Positions 10,413 to 19,375 of a DNA stretch of 64,000 nt are shown here, one piece after another. The DNA comes from Streptomyces sp. NBC_01235 (GTDB lineage Bacteria; Actinomycetota; Actinomycetes; Streptomycetales; Streptomycetaceae), in NCBI RefSeq assembly GCF_035989285.1, contig NZ_CP108513.1, forward strand, positions 1,054,001-1,118,000, read 5' to 3'. The first letter of the stretch is position 1, and the number at the start of each line of letters is the position of its first letter. The notes under the pieces were generated by a model that saw only the letters and a program-made list of their open reading frames with translations, was not told the origin of the DNA and did no database searches. A program made the translations under genes and the position numbers.

Positions 10413-10920
10413 GGCGGTGCCGAACGTCCAGGCGTCCGGCACCCCGCAGCCGCCTCTGGTTCGGGCAACCCGTCCGCCCGGAGCACGGCGGACAGCACAC
10501 GACCAGTGCCCTGGCAGCCGTCCTCTTCGCTGCGGCCTTGTCCTCTCCCCTCCGGGCGGAGGACCGTCACGGCCGGAGCAGGTCAAGGGACTGTCGGGCC
10601 ACGAAAAGCCCCGAATCGGCCTTTTCTCCTCGCAGTTGGTCGGACGGAGCCTGCCAGCGAGCGCCCGTACCAGGCGGCGTCACTCCCCGTAGAGGCCAGT
10701 GCCATGGTTGCCGTATCCGTAGAGTTCCAACTGCTGGTTTTCGCGGGCGCGTTGTACGACACGGCCCGCCTGCCGACCCGCCAGATCCACCTCGGCACCG
10801 ACCGCAGCGACAAGCTGCTCTTCCCTGTCGGACGGGTGCCTCGCGCCGCCTCCGCACGTTCAGGTCGCGTGGAGGCGGCGCGTTCCTCCGGGCAAGCGCC
10901 GCCCGGCCCAGCCTGCGGAG
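10413..10920. other. Gap of about 510 bp, no confident gene
   Basis: An ATG at 10704 opens a frame beginning VAVSVEFQLLVFAGALYD with somewhat non-random composition, but it has no RBS, matches no family I know and runs on antisense into cobT. I do not call it. Confidence 0.4.
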
Positions 10921-12069
10921 TCAGGTGCGCTCGTTGGACACGCCGGCGGAGTCGAAGGTGGCCATGTCGCGCAAGGCACGGACTGCCGCCTGCACCAGCG
11001 GCAGGGCCAGCAGGGCGCCGGTACCTTCGCCAAGCCGCAACCCCAGGTCAAGCAGGGGATGCAGCCCGAGATGCTGCAGGGCGATGGTATGCCCGGGCTC
11101 GACCGAGCGGTGTCCGGCCACACAGGCGGCCAGGGCGTCGGGGGACAGCGAGGCCGCGATCAGAGCCGCCGAAGAGGCGATCACACCGTCCAGGATCACC
11201 GGGACCCGGTGGGCGGCGGCGCCCAGCACGAACCCGGCGATCGCGGCGTGTTCCAGGCCGCCGACCGCCGCTACCACCCCGACCGGGTCGTGCAGGTCCG
11301 GCTGGTGCAGCGCGAGGGCCCGGCGCACCACGTCCGCCTTGTGCCGTCGGGTCGTCTCGTCGATTCCCGCTCCGTGCCCGGTGACGCCGTCCGGATTCGC
11401 CCCGGTGAATGCGGCGATCAGCGCCGCGGACGCGGTGGTGTTGGCGATGCCCATGTCACCGGTGAGCAGGCAGCGGCAGCCGTCGTCGACGAGTTCTGTG
11501 GCCACGCCGATCCCGGTCTCGATCGCGCGGACGGCCTCCTGTCGCGTCATCGCCAGGCCGCGCGTCATGTCCGCGGTCCCACCCCGGACCCTACGTCGCA
11601 TCAGCGTGCCCGGGGCAGCGTCCCAGGCGGGCATCGGCGTGGCGACGCCCACGTCCACCACGACCACCCTGGCGCCGGTCTGTGCCGCCAGGGCGTTCAC
11701 GGCGGCACCCGAAGCCAGGAAGTTGGCGACCATCTGGGTCGTCACCTCCTGCGGCCAGATGCTGACGCCCTGGGCATGGACACCGTGATCGGCGGCGAAG
11801 ACGGCCACCGCGGCCGGTTCCGGCAGCGGTGGGGGACAACTCCCGGCCAGACCTGCCAGTCGGACCGATGTGTCCTCCAGCAGTCCCAGCGATCCGGGCG
11901 GTTTGGTCAGCCGGTTCTGACGGTCACGGGCGGCGGCGAGTGAGTCCGCGTCTGCGGGGGTGATGGCGGCCAGGGTGCGCTCAAGCCGCAGGCCGACGAC
12001 GGGATCGGTGCCGTCGGCAGGGCCGGCAGCGGGCGAACGGGTTGGATCGGAGCCGGATGAGGACATCAC
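10921..12069 (-). CDS. cobT: Nicotinate-nucleotide-dimethylbenzimidazole phosphoribosyltransferase
   Basis: 382 aa. CobT makes alpha-ribazole phosphate, the activated lower ligand of cobalamin, from nicotinate mononucleotide and dimethylbenzimidazole. Family signatures: LTKPPGSLGLLE near the N-terminus, FAADHGVHAQGVS, LLTGDMGIANTTASAAL, TGHGAGID, VVAAVGGLEHAAIAGFVLGAA and the C-terminal LGLRLGEGTGALLALPLVQAA with the catalytic Glu. Length is usual. The gene is preceded by a cobalamin riboswitch, so it should be shut down when B12 is plentiful. No other cob gene is nearby. Its product would support the AdoCbl-dependent glutamate mutase encoded 15 kb away. Confidence 0.95.
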   Translation of the reverse strand: MMSSSGSDPTRSPAAGPADGTDPVVGLRLERTLAAITPADADSLAAARDRQNRLTKPPGSLGLLEDTSVRLAGLAGSCPPPLPEPAAVAVFAADHGVHAQGVSIWPQEVTTQMVANFLASGAAVNALAAQTGARVVVVDVGVATPMPAWDAAPGTLMRRRVRGGTADMTRGLAMTRQEAVRAIETGIGVATELVDDGCRCLLTGDMGIANTTASAALIAAFTGANPDGVTGHGAGIDETTRRHKADVVRRALALHQPDLHDPVGVVAAVGGLEHAAIAGFVLGAAAHRVPVILDGVIASSAALIAASLSPDALAACVAGHRSVEPGHTIALQHLGLHPLLDLGLRLGEGTGALLALPLVQAAVRALRDMATFDSAGVSNERT

Positions 12070-12137
12070 GAAGGAAAACCTTCCGCTGTCGGCGGTTCTC
12101 CACGCCGCCGTGACGGGCCGCGCCCGGGCGGAATGTG

Positions 12138-12368
12138 CCTGGCTGCGGGACGGCCGGAATATCCTGGCTCCCGGATCTCGGTACCAGGCCGCCTGTACAG
12201 CCTGAGCACCGGCGCCGGCTCCCGGCCTTCCCAGCGGCCGACTCGCACCGGCTGCCAGTGGCCATCAGCGGGAGGTGGCTCCCCGGTCACAGTGGCGGGC
12301 CCGCCCCGGACTTGGGCCATCAGGCCCGCACCGGCGTTCCTCCGCATCCGTCACCGGCATCGTGCCAT
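12138..12368 (-). promoter_or_regulatory. Cobalamin (B12) riboswitch upstream of cobT
   Basis: Reading the minus strand from about 12368, the conserved order of the class is visible: GGAACGCCGGTGCGG then AAGTCCGGGGCGG, CCCGCCACTGTGACC, GGGGAGCC, a second GCCACTGGC, GCTGGGAAGGCCGGGAG, and finally the B12-box-like GAGCCAGGATATTCCGGCC about 80 nt before the cobT start. These match the core of the AdoCbl riboswitch; the box has a 2-nt variation from the usual form. Boundaries are approximate. Confidence 0.85.
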
Positions 12369-12560
12369 ATGGCGCCGGAGGCGGACAGCCGCCCCCGGCA
12401 TTCTGATCTGCACAGCCGGGCGCACAGGCGGCACCACGCGGGCCTCAGGCCCTGCGGGCAAGCGACCCCGAGGCTCGACTCGGAGCTGCAGACGGGCGCC
12501 TTGCCGCCTCAAGCCCGGCCCTCTCCGGTAGCGGCCCCGCACAACGAGGGGCCCCCGGCG
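12369..12560. other. Spacer between riboswitch and NMO promoter
   Basis: No recognisable coding sequence. It should contain the cobT promoter upstream of the riboswitch. Confidence 0.35.
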
Positions 12561-12563
12561 CCA

Positions 12564-12616
12564 ACTTACGATTCCGTAGGTTACGCTCTCGTAAGTTACG
12601 AGACCGTAGGTTTACG
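12564..12616 (+). promoter_or_regulatory. TTACG/CGTAA operator array at the nitronate monooxygenase promoter
   Basis: A locally lower-GC segment with several TTACG, CGTAA and CCGTAGG motifs in both orientations. At its centre is the perfect inverted repeat TCTCGTAAGTTACGAGA (12587-12603), flanked by CTTACGATTCCGTAGG and CCGTAGGTTTACGG. This arrangement resembles TetR-family operators. No TetR gene is adjacent, so the regulator is unidentified. Confidence 0.55.
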
Positions 12617-12680
12617 GATACGAAGGCCCGGATCCGAGTTTCGTCTCACCCGGTCCGGCCGCGACGTTTGCGAGGACTCC

Positions 12681-14150
12681 ATGAGTGCACCCCGGACGAC
12701 GACCGGTCTGCCGTGGCTGATCCAAGGCGGAATGGGTGTGGGGGTGTCCGGCTGGCGGCTTGCCCGGGCGGTCGCGCGCACCGGGCAGCTGGGGGTCGTC
12801 TCCGGCACCGCTCTCGACACTCTGCTGATCCGCGTACTCCAGAGCGGCGACCCGGGCGGTCACCTCAGGCGGGCGCTGGCCGCCTTCCCCGTACCGGAAC
12901 TCGCCGACGCCCTGAGGGAGCGCTACTTCGTCGAGGGTGGGATCGGAACCGGTGAACGGTTCGCGGCCACCCCCATGATGACGGCCGACGAGGCGTGTCC
13001 TGCCCGATCGCTGACCGTTGTCGCCAACTTCTGCGAGGTCTGGCTCGCCAAGGAGGGCCATGACGGACCGGTCGGCGTCAACTACCTGGAGAAGGTCCAA
13101 CTCGCCACCCTCCCGGCCATGTTCGGCGCGATCCTGGCGGACGTGGACCACATCCTGGTCGGCGCCGGCATCCCCGCGCAGATCCCCAGGATCGCCACCG
13201 GGCTCGCCCGGCTGGAGCCGGTCACCGCGCGGGTGGACGTGGAGGGCGACGGGCAGCCCCTCGAGCTGCGCTTCGATCCCGCCTCGGTGCTGCGCGGAGC
13301 GAAGCCGGGCCGTGTCGTCCCCCTGCGCCGCCCCGGCGTCCTGGCCATCGTCTCGTTGCCGGCGCTGGCCGCGTACCTGAACCGCGACGAGGAGACCAGG
13401 CCGGACGGATTCGTCGTCGAGGGCCACAGCGCCGGCGGCCACAGCGCCCCGCCGCGCGGGCCGCTGAGCCTGGACGAGCACGGTGATCCCGTCTACGGCC
13501 CCAGGGACGTCCCGGACTTCGCGAAAATGACCCGCCTCGGTCTGCCGTTCTGGATCGCCGGCGGTCAGTGCGGCCCGGAGCGGCTCCGCGAGGCCAGGGC
13601 GGCCGGGGCGGCCGGTGTCCAGCTCGGTAGTGTCTTCGCACTCTGCGAGGAGTCGGGTATGGACGCGGGGTTGCGGCGACGGCTGATGGACCGTGCGCTG
13701 GCCGGCGGGCTGACGGTGCACAACGATCCGGCGGCCTCCCCGACCGCGTTCCCGTTCAAGGTCGCCGACCTGCCCGGCACCCTGGCCGACCCCGCTGTCG
13801 GTGCCGACCGCGCCCGCGTCTGCGACCTCGGCTATCTGCGTACGCCCTACCGCACCCCTCGCGGCACCATCGACTACCGCTGCCCCGCGGAGCCCCGCGC
13901 GGCGTACGTCCGCAAGGGCGGCGACGCCGAGCGGACCGAAGGGCGGCAGTGTCTGTGCAACGGGCTGCTCGCCACTGTCGGGTTCGGGCAGCGACGCCCG
14001 CGGGGCGTCGTGGAACCGCCTGTCGTCACCATCGGCCAGGACCTGGACTTCCTGCGGCACATCGCCCCCGACGGCAGCACGTACAGCGCCGAGACGGTGG
14101 TGCGGTGGATGTCCGCGGGACTGACCGAGGCCGTCGGCGCCCGCACGTGA
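12681..14150 (+). CDS. Nitronate monooxygenase / 2-nitropropane dioxygenase-like flavoprotein
   Basis: 489-aa FMN-dependent TIM-barrel protein. It starts with PWLIQGGMGVGVSGWRLARAVA (FMN phosphate/active-site start of the NMO family), followed by VNYLEKVQLATLP, VEGHSAGGHSAPP (conserved His/Gly loop) and WIAGGQCGPERLREARAAGAAGVQLGSVF (flavin-binding). It is longer than simple NMOs and close to the PfaD-like branch with a C-terminal Cys-containing region (DYRCPAEP, GRQCLCNGLLA). Such enzymes oxidise nitronates or act as enoyl reductases, so the substrate is uncertain. The start at 12681 has a GAGGA RBS. Probably controlled by the TTACG operator array upstream. Confidence 0.8.
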   Translation: MSAPRTTTGLPWLIQGGMGVGVSGWRLARAVARTGQLGVVSGTALDTLLIRVLQSGDPGGHLRRALAAFPVPELADALRERYFVEGGIGTGERFAATPMMTADEACPARSLTVVANFCEVWLAKEGHDGPVGVNYLEKVQLATLPAMFGAILADVDHILVGAGIPAQIPRIATGLARLEPVTARVDVEGDGQPLELRFDPASVLRGAKPGRVVPLRRPGVLAIVSLPALAAYLNRDEETRPDGFVVEGHSAGGHSAPPRGPLSLDEHGDPVYGPRDVPDFAKMTRLGLPFWIAGGQCGPERLREARAAGAAGVQLGSVFALCEESGMDAGLRRRLMDRALAGGLTVHNDPAASPTAFPFKVADLPGTLADPAVGADRARVCDLGYLRTPYRTPRGTIDYRCPAEPRAAYVRKGGDAERTEGRQCLCNGLLATVGFGQRRPRGVVEPPVVTIGQDLDFLRHIAPDGSTYSAETVVRWMSAGLTEAVGART

Positions 14151-14154
14151 GCAA

Positions 14155-14190
14155 AGACGCAGGGGCCCACGCGCCCCCTGCGTCTCCCTT
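14155..14190 (+). terminator. Terminator after the nitronate monooxygenase gene
   Basis: Perfect 11-bp stem AGACGCAGGGG / CCCCTGCGTCT with a 9-nt loop, beginning 4 nt after the stop codon and followed by a short pyrimidine run. Confidence 0.8.
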
Positions 14191-14239
14191 GCTGCGGCCG
14201 ACGCCGGGCGACACCCGCACCACTGGCCCGGTGTGGGTG

Positions 14240-14737
14240 ATGGCGGAAGGGCCTGGGCGTCGGGCGCGGCCGGCCGGGCTGGAGGCGCTTTCGCAGGCGG
14301 GGAGCCACCCCTCATCCGTCATCGGACGCGGCGCCCCTGGCTGGCTGGTCGTCGAGAGGCACGAAACACTGGACGCCAGTGAGCAGGTACGTGCCCTGCG
14401 GACGGGGCCGCCGCTGACAGACCTCGACCCCGGCATGCGCACCCTGCTCCGGCTGCTCCACCACCTGGACGACGCGCCGCTGCTCCCCATCGAGCACTCC
14501 GCCGACCTCTTCGACTACCTCACCCCCGTGCTGGTGGACCATCCGCTGTACCGGGAGGTCCGTGACCTGCTCGACGCGGAAACCGACCAGGTCACCGGCC
14601 GGACTGCACGAGGCGAACGCGCTCAAGTCCCGGGGCCACGCCCTGATCAGGAGTGGCCGCATTCCCCAAGCCCTCCAGGAGATCCCAAGAAGCCAGGGCC
14701 GGCTGGCTGCGCGGCGACGCGCTCGAGGGCGGCCTGA
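14240..14737 (+). pseudogene. Decayed gene fragment of unknown family
   Basis: The frame reads like coding sequence over about residues 40-120 (DASEQVRALRTGPPLTDLDP, LLRLLHHLDDAPLLPIEHSA, DYLTPVLVDHPLYREVRDLL). It then loses coherence near 14600, where the next frame continues LHEANALKSRGHALIRSGRI, so a frameshift is likely. I do not recognise the family; the second part is faintly TPR-like. No RBS is convincing. Treated as a remnant. The rest of the gap to 15038 holds no recognisable gene. Confidence 0.4.
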
Positions 14738-15038
14738 TCATGCTGCTCCTGTGCGCGCCTCTACAGCGAACGCGCACTGGCCATCGCCGTCGGCGCCGGC
14801 ACCCAATGCTCCTGCGGCGGTCGTCGAATTCTGGCGGGCGATGCCGCCGGCAAGGTCAGCACGGCCCCACCGGCCGCGGTACTCCCTCGCTGTCAGCGTT
14901 CACCGCGCGATCCACTGGTGTGGGCGAAGCGTCCCCCGGTGTTATTCAATGAGGTGTGCGGTCAGGGATCTCGGGGCCCCGTCGCACGGGTCCGAGTAAC
15001 GACCCCGGCGCTGCGCCGGGGATTGCTGAAAGAGTCGC

Positions 15039-17201
15039 ATGGACTCCACGCCCTCCCCCTCGTCCTCATCGCCGTTCGACCTGGTCAGCAGCGCCCTGGG
15101 GCGCTACATCTCGCGCGGCGGATCGGCAGCGGCCGCCGGTCCTGCCAACGCGCAGGGCGACCGCACCACCCATCAACGCGTACCCGACAACCCGGCAGCC
15201 GACCGTCAGGATCAGATTCTCGGCGTGGTCAACCTGGACAGTGATCTGACAATCACCCGCTGCAATCTGGACGCCGCCGTATTCGCGGGTCTGGACGCCG
15301 TGGCCGGGAGTTCTTTCGCCGATCTCCTGCCCCCCGGGGACGTACCGACGGTCACACGGCGGTTGCGGCAGGTCCTGGAGATCGGTGAGGCGCACGTCGC
15401 CCGGATCCAGCGCCTGCGGCGCGGCGACGGGTCGGAACTGGTGGTCTCGATGAGCATCCTGCCCGCCGCGGCGCCTCAGGAGGGCTTGACCGTCTCCCTG
15501 ATCGCCATGGCCAGGAGGCTGCACCTGTACGCCGCCGAGACCGCGATCGGCACCTCGCTGGACATCGGCGAGACCGCGCAGTCGCTGGCGGAGTCCCTGC
15601 TGGCTTGGGGAGACGTGGCCGCCGTCGACCTCGACTTCGCCGTGTGGACGGGCGAGGGAGTCACCGAGCAGGCGCAGGGGCGCATCCGGCTACGGCGGGC
15701 AGCCCTGGTCCCGGACCGGGCGTGGCCCGAGGGTTACGTGACTCCGGGCGGCGATCTTCCGAGCGACGCGAGTCGCCTGCTGGCGCAGGCGGCACGGCGG
15801 GACGATGCCCCGCAGGCCATCGTCATACCGGACCGGGAGGCGGTCGAGCGGCTGCTCGGCAGTCCGCGAGTGATCCGTGCCCTGGTGCCCGGTGACCGGT
15901 CGGCAAGTGTGGCGTGCATACCGCTGGTCTTGGACGGCGAGCCGCCCGTCGTGCTGGGCGTGGCGGAGGTCTGGCGGCGGGCGGACTGCCCCTTCCACGA
16001 CAGCGAGTTGTTCGACCTGCAGGAACTGGTGGCCCGCACCGCCCATCACGTCGACCTGGCCCGTCAACACCAGCGCGAGCACACTCAGGTGCTGGCGTTG
16101 CAGCGCCGGCTGCTGCCCCGGGCAGGCGGCCAGACCATTGAGATCGCCAGTGTCTACCAGCCCGCCGCCCCCGACAGCGCGGGCGTCGGCGGCGACTGGG
16201 TGAACAGCTTCCCGCTGCCGGACGGCCGTACCGCGCTGGTAGTCGGTGACGTCGTCGGGCACGGCCTGGGAGCGGCGGCAACCATGGGCCAGCTGAGCAT
16301 GGAGGCACGCGCGCTGCTGTCCGCGGGGCTGGCACCCGACGAGGTGCTGGAGCACCTGGACGAGACCGTCACCCTGCTGGACGACGCGGAGTCCGGACTG
16401 GCGGCCGGCTACAGCGCCCTCGGCTCTTCCTGCTGCATCGCCCTCTACGACCCGGTCAGCCACCACGTGGCGCTCTCCAGCGCCGGCCACCTCCCCCCGG
16501 TCCTGGTGCTTCCGAACGGCCACGCGAGCCCGCTCGCGCCCAGCCCTCACCCCGGCCTGGGCGCCGAGTTCGCGCTGCGGGAGCCGTTCGAGGTGCACAC
16601 GTTCGGCGCGCCCCCGGGCTCCCTGCTCGCCCTCTACACCGACGGCCTGGTGGAGGATCCGACCCTGTCGATCGACGAGGGCATCAGCAGGCTCGTGGAT
16701 GCCGTGTCCACGGTGCACCCCTGGGACGCCCTGCAACAGGCCGCACGGCACGTCGTCTCCGCGCTGGCGCCCGTGCGTCGGCGCGACGACGTGACCCTGC
16801 TGCTCGCGCGCATGATCGGCTACCGCAAGGGGGACACCGCGACCTGGCGGCTGCCCGCCCGCGAGGACGCGCCGGCCCGTGCCCGCGCGCACGTCTCCGC
16901 GCTGCTGCGGCAATGGCACACCAGGGGCGACGTCCAAGACGACGTCGCGCTGCTGGTCAGCGAACTGGTCACGAACGCGGTGCGCTTTGCCGCCGGTCCC
17001 ATCACGGTACGACTGATCAGAGCCGGTCACGGCCTGCTGTGCGAGGTGGGAGACACCGGCAACGGCAGGCCACGTCTGAGCCGTGGCGGCCTCCTCGATG
17101 ACGGCGGGCGTGGCCTGCACGTCGTGCACAGGCTCACCACCCGGTGGGGGGTGCGATGGACGGACACCGGCAAGGTGGTCTGGGCGGAAGTCGCAAGGTG
17201 A
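15039..17201 (+). CDS. PAS-GAF-PP2C (SpoIIE/RsbU) phosphatase with C-terminal HATPase domain
   Basis: 720 aa. Order: a variable N-terminus, a PAS-like domain (~65-160, GVVNLDSDLTITRCNLDAAV), a GAF-like region (~170-350), a PP2C phosphatase of the SpoIIE type (~360-570, with GGDWVNSFPLPDGRTALVVGDVVGHG, LSSAGHLPP, LALYTDGLVE and RRRDDVTLLL) and a C-terminal anti-sigma-type ATPase (~590-720, LVSELVTNAVRFA and GDTGNGRPR). It would dephosphorylate an anti-anti-sigma factor and may also bind or phosphorylate a partner, adjusting a stress or developmental sigma factor. No sigma or anti-sigma gene is adjacent. The ATG at 15039 follows GAAAGAG. Confidence 0.85.
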   Translation: MDSTPSPSSSSPFDLVSSALGRYISRGGSAAAAGPANAQGDRTTHQRVPDNPAADRQDQILGVVNLDSDLTITRCNLDAAVFAGLDAVAGSSFADLLPPGDVPTVTRRLRQVLEIGEAHVARIQRLRRGDGSELVVSMSILPAAAPQEGLTVSLIAMARRLHLYAAETAIGTSLDIGETAQSLAESLLAWGDVAAVDLDFAVWTGEGVTEQAQGRIRLRRAALVPDRAWPEGYVTPGGDLPSDASRLLAQAARRDDAPQAIVIPDREAVERLLGSPRVIRALVPGDRSASVACIPLVLDGEPPVVLGVAEVWRRADCPFHDSELFDLQELVARTAHHVDLARQHQREHTQVLALQRRLLPRAGGQTIEIASVYQPAAPDSAGVGGDWVNSFPLPDGRTALVVGDVVGHGLGAAATMGQLSMEARALLSAGLAPDEVLEHLDETVTLLDDAESGLAAGYSALGSSCCIALYDPVSHHVALSSAGHLPPVLVLPNGHASPLAPSPHPGLGAEFALREPFEVHTFGAPPGSLLALYTDGLVEDPTLSIDEGISRLVDAVSTVHPWDALQQAARHVVSALAPVRRRDDVTLLLARMIGYRKGDTATWRLPAREDAPARARAHVSALLRQWHTRGDVQDDVALLVSELVTNAVRFAAGPITVRLIRAGHGLLCEVGDTGNGRPRLSRGGLLDDGGRGLHVVHRLTTRWGVRWTDTGKVVWAEVAR

Positions 17202-17399
17202 CGCTGCTGCGCATGGGCCTGTGGCGGCTGTCGGAGGCGGTGGTGGGGCGCGGCCGGCGTACGCGAGTGCGGCGACGGCAGGGGCGGCGTGCGCGTCAGC
17301 CGGCGCCACCGACGGTACGGACGGCGCCCTCAGCGGTACCGGTGGCGTGACCGGTGATGCGGGCGGCCCGTTTGCCGGTACGGGGGGCGCGGGCTTGCA

Positions 17400-18584
17400 C
17401 TACAGCCACTCCCCTTCCAGGGCGGTGGCGGTGAGGCCCGGTGCCGCCGCGTACAGGACGGCGCGATTGCCCGACTTCTGCCCGGCGTCGTGCGCCCGCC
17501 TCAGGATGTCGAACACGGCGGCGCCTCCGCGGTTGCCGCTGGTGTAGCTGTCCCGGCTGTAGTCCAGCAGCCCCGACGGCCACGCGTCGGGCATCGTCTG
17601 CTCCATGTACTCCAGCACCCGGGTCCCGCCGGGGTGCGCGAGCAGCACGTCGGGGTGCCAGGAGTCGGGGTCGTCCTGGTAACGGACGCGCAGCCACTCC
17701 CACATCGCGGTGACCGTCTCCTGTACGGCGCGCGGCCCGCGCCGGTCCATCACGAAGTGGGTGCCGTCCGCCCGCGTATCCAGGCGGTGCAGGTCTTGGG
17801 TGCCTGGCAGAGTGTGATGCCAGGCGGCGTCCAGCCGCAGCACCGACTCGCGCCTCGGACGGCCCGTGACCACCGCGGCGACCGCCGTGTCCGCAAACAG
17901 CAACCGGACGATCAGGGACTCGAGGGTGTCGTCCGCGGGCTGGTAGGTCGTGCTCAGCGCCTCCGCGATCACGACCAGGACCACCCGTTCGGGGTCCGCG
18001 GCCACGAGATCCGCCGCCAGCGCCAGGGAGCGGGTCCCGGCGACACAGGCCCACTGCGTAGCCGGCAGCAGCATCACGTCGTTGCGGAGCGAGAGCTTGT
18101 TGGCCAGGGCGATGTCCAGACCCGGCAGCGCCGGGGTGGTGGAGTGACTGGTGATCAGGCAGTCGATGTCCGCGGCGTCCAGCCCGGCGATCTGCAGGGC
18201 CCCGCGCGCGGCACGCTCCCCGTAGGACTGCACGGCCTCCCAGGCCGGCGCCGTGCGCTCCTGGACGGTCTGCGGCGCGGGTATCGCCTCGAGGGCGGCG
18301 ATCACGCGGTCCACGTCCTGCTGGGTGAACCCGTCGCGTGCCAGCGCCTTTTGGGCGGTCCCCGTGCCGACAGCCCGCAGACCGCTGCCGTTGCCGGGCG
18401 CGACGGCGGTCTCCAGCGGCAGCATCCACCCGCGGGTCTCGATGCCCGTACTGGCCGCGATGCCGTCGATCCGCGGAGCCCACGCCGCGTGCGGGTGCCG
18501 GTCGCGCACCTCCGCCACGATCTGGCCGGTCTCCACGGCGTGCTCACCGTGTATCACGGCAGGGGGACAGAGATAAGCGGCCAT
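17400..18584 (-). CDS. Type III polyketide synthase (chalcone synthase-like)
   Basis: 394-aa homodimeric thiolase-fold enzyme condensing malonyl-type extender units on an acyl-CoA starter without an acyl carrier protein. The catalytic Cys is in TQWACVAGTRSLALA, the His in LLAHPGGTRVLEYME and the Asn in TSGNRGGAAVFDIL; the C-terminal APGLTATALEGEWL matches the family GxGPG-type end. It is divergent from RppA and germicidin synthase and closer, from memory, to SCO7671-like proteins linked to alkylpyrone products (not checked). There is no tailoring gene beside it. ATG 18584 is chosen for the GGAAAGG RBS; GTG 18593 is an alternative. Confidence 0.85.
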   Translation of the reverse strand: MAAYLCPPAVIHGEHAVETGQIVAEVRDRHPHAAWAPRIDGIAASTGIETRGWMLPLETAVAPGNGSGLRAVGTGTAQKALARDGFTQQDVDRVIAALEAIPAPQTVQERTAPAWEAVQSYGERAARGALQIAGLDAADIDCLITSHSTTPALPGLDIALANKLSLRNDVMLLPATQWACVAGTRSLALAADLVAADPERVVLVVIAEALSTTYQPADDTLESLIVRLLFADTAVAAVVTGRPRRESVLRLDAAWHHTLPGTQDLHRLDTRADGTHFVMDRRGPRAVQETVTAMWEWLRVRYQDDPDSWHPDVLLAHPGGTRVLEYMEQTMPDAWPSGLLDYSRDSYTSGNRGGAAVFDILRRAHDAGQKSGNRAVLYAAAPGLTATALEGEWL

Positions 18585-19375
18585 GATGGGCACCTTTCCA
18601 GGGGAACAAGGAGGAACGTCACGAGGGCTGCGTCATGGGCCGCTTTGGAACTTCGCGCCCATGCCGATGGGCTCCGCTTCGGGAGTCGCCATCCCTGTCG
18701 AGCATGGACGCCAAATGGACATTTCCGCTGTGACCAAGACAACTTGGGCGGCCCTTGGAGGGTGTGATACGGCACACACCGCCGAAACAGGGGCCCTCAG
18801 AGCGGTTCCACAGGCCGTACCTGACTTACCGTCACCTACCGCTTCGACGACGGGCACGCACAAGCCACCGGACCGACCGAGCACGGAGTGGCCGACGCCG
18901 GCTGCGCGGATCGTGAGCCCACGGACCCCACCCGCTGTCGGCCGGCTTTTCGACCGTGGGGGGGCAAAGGCCCTCGGACGTGGTCGAGAAGGCCCGCCGA
19001 TCGGGGTCGGTCGCCTCATGGTGCGACAACCGGGTGCGGACAGGGTATCGAGCCGCGCCTCCCCATTGGCGGTCGAGTCGTCGCGGGACTCCGAGCGGCC
19101 AAGGCCCGCAAGCCATCCAGCGGCTCGGCCTTTACAGCCATAGCCGGAGCCCTCGGGCCCACCGGTCCTACGAACGACCGGATCAGGCCCACGTGTGAAA
19201 GGCAGGACAGCCCAAAGGTCTTCGGCGACTTCGCCGACCTGCGGAAATGGGCGACCGGGCCGGCCGGGGCGCCGAGAGTCCCTTCCTCTGATACATCGGC
19301 GTACCCCTGCTGGTGGGACTCGGAGTCGCACTCACCATGCCCGAAGAAACGAGAGACAGCTCCTGGAACAGTCGC
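18585..19375. other. Gap of about 790 bp with no recognisable gene
   Basis: It holds the promoter side of the polyketide synthase gene and the downstream end of the glucarate dehydratase gene. Open frames on both strands lack family motifs. A short stretch near 19290-19370 (frame reading YIGVPLLVGLGVALTMPEE) is locally protein-like but preceded by a stop; it may be the last trace of a lost gene. Confidence 0.4.

Noticed and set aside
10704..10920. Plus-strand ORF starting VAVSVEFQLLVFAG
   Set aside because: Protein-like only for about 30 residues, no RBS, then antisense to cobT.
12066..12347. 93-aa minus-strand ORF upstream of cobT
   Set aside because: It lies on the cobalamin riboswitch; conserved RNA motifs explain the sequence better.
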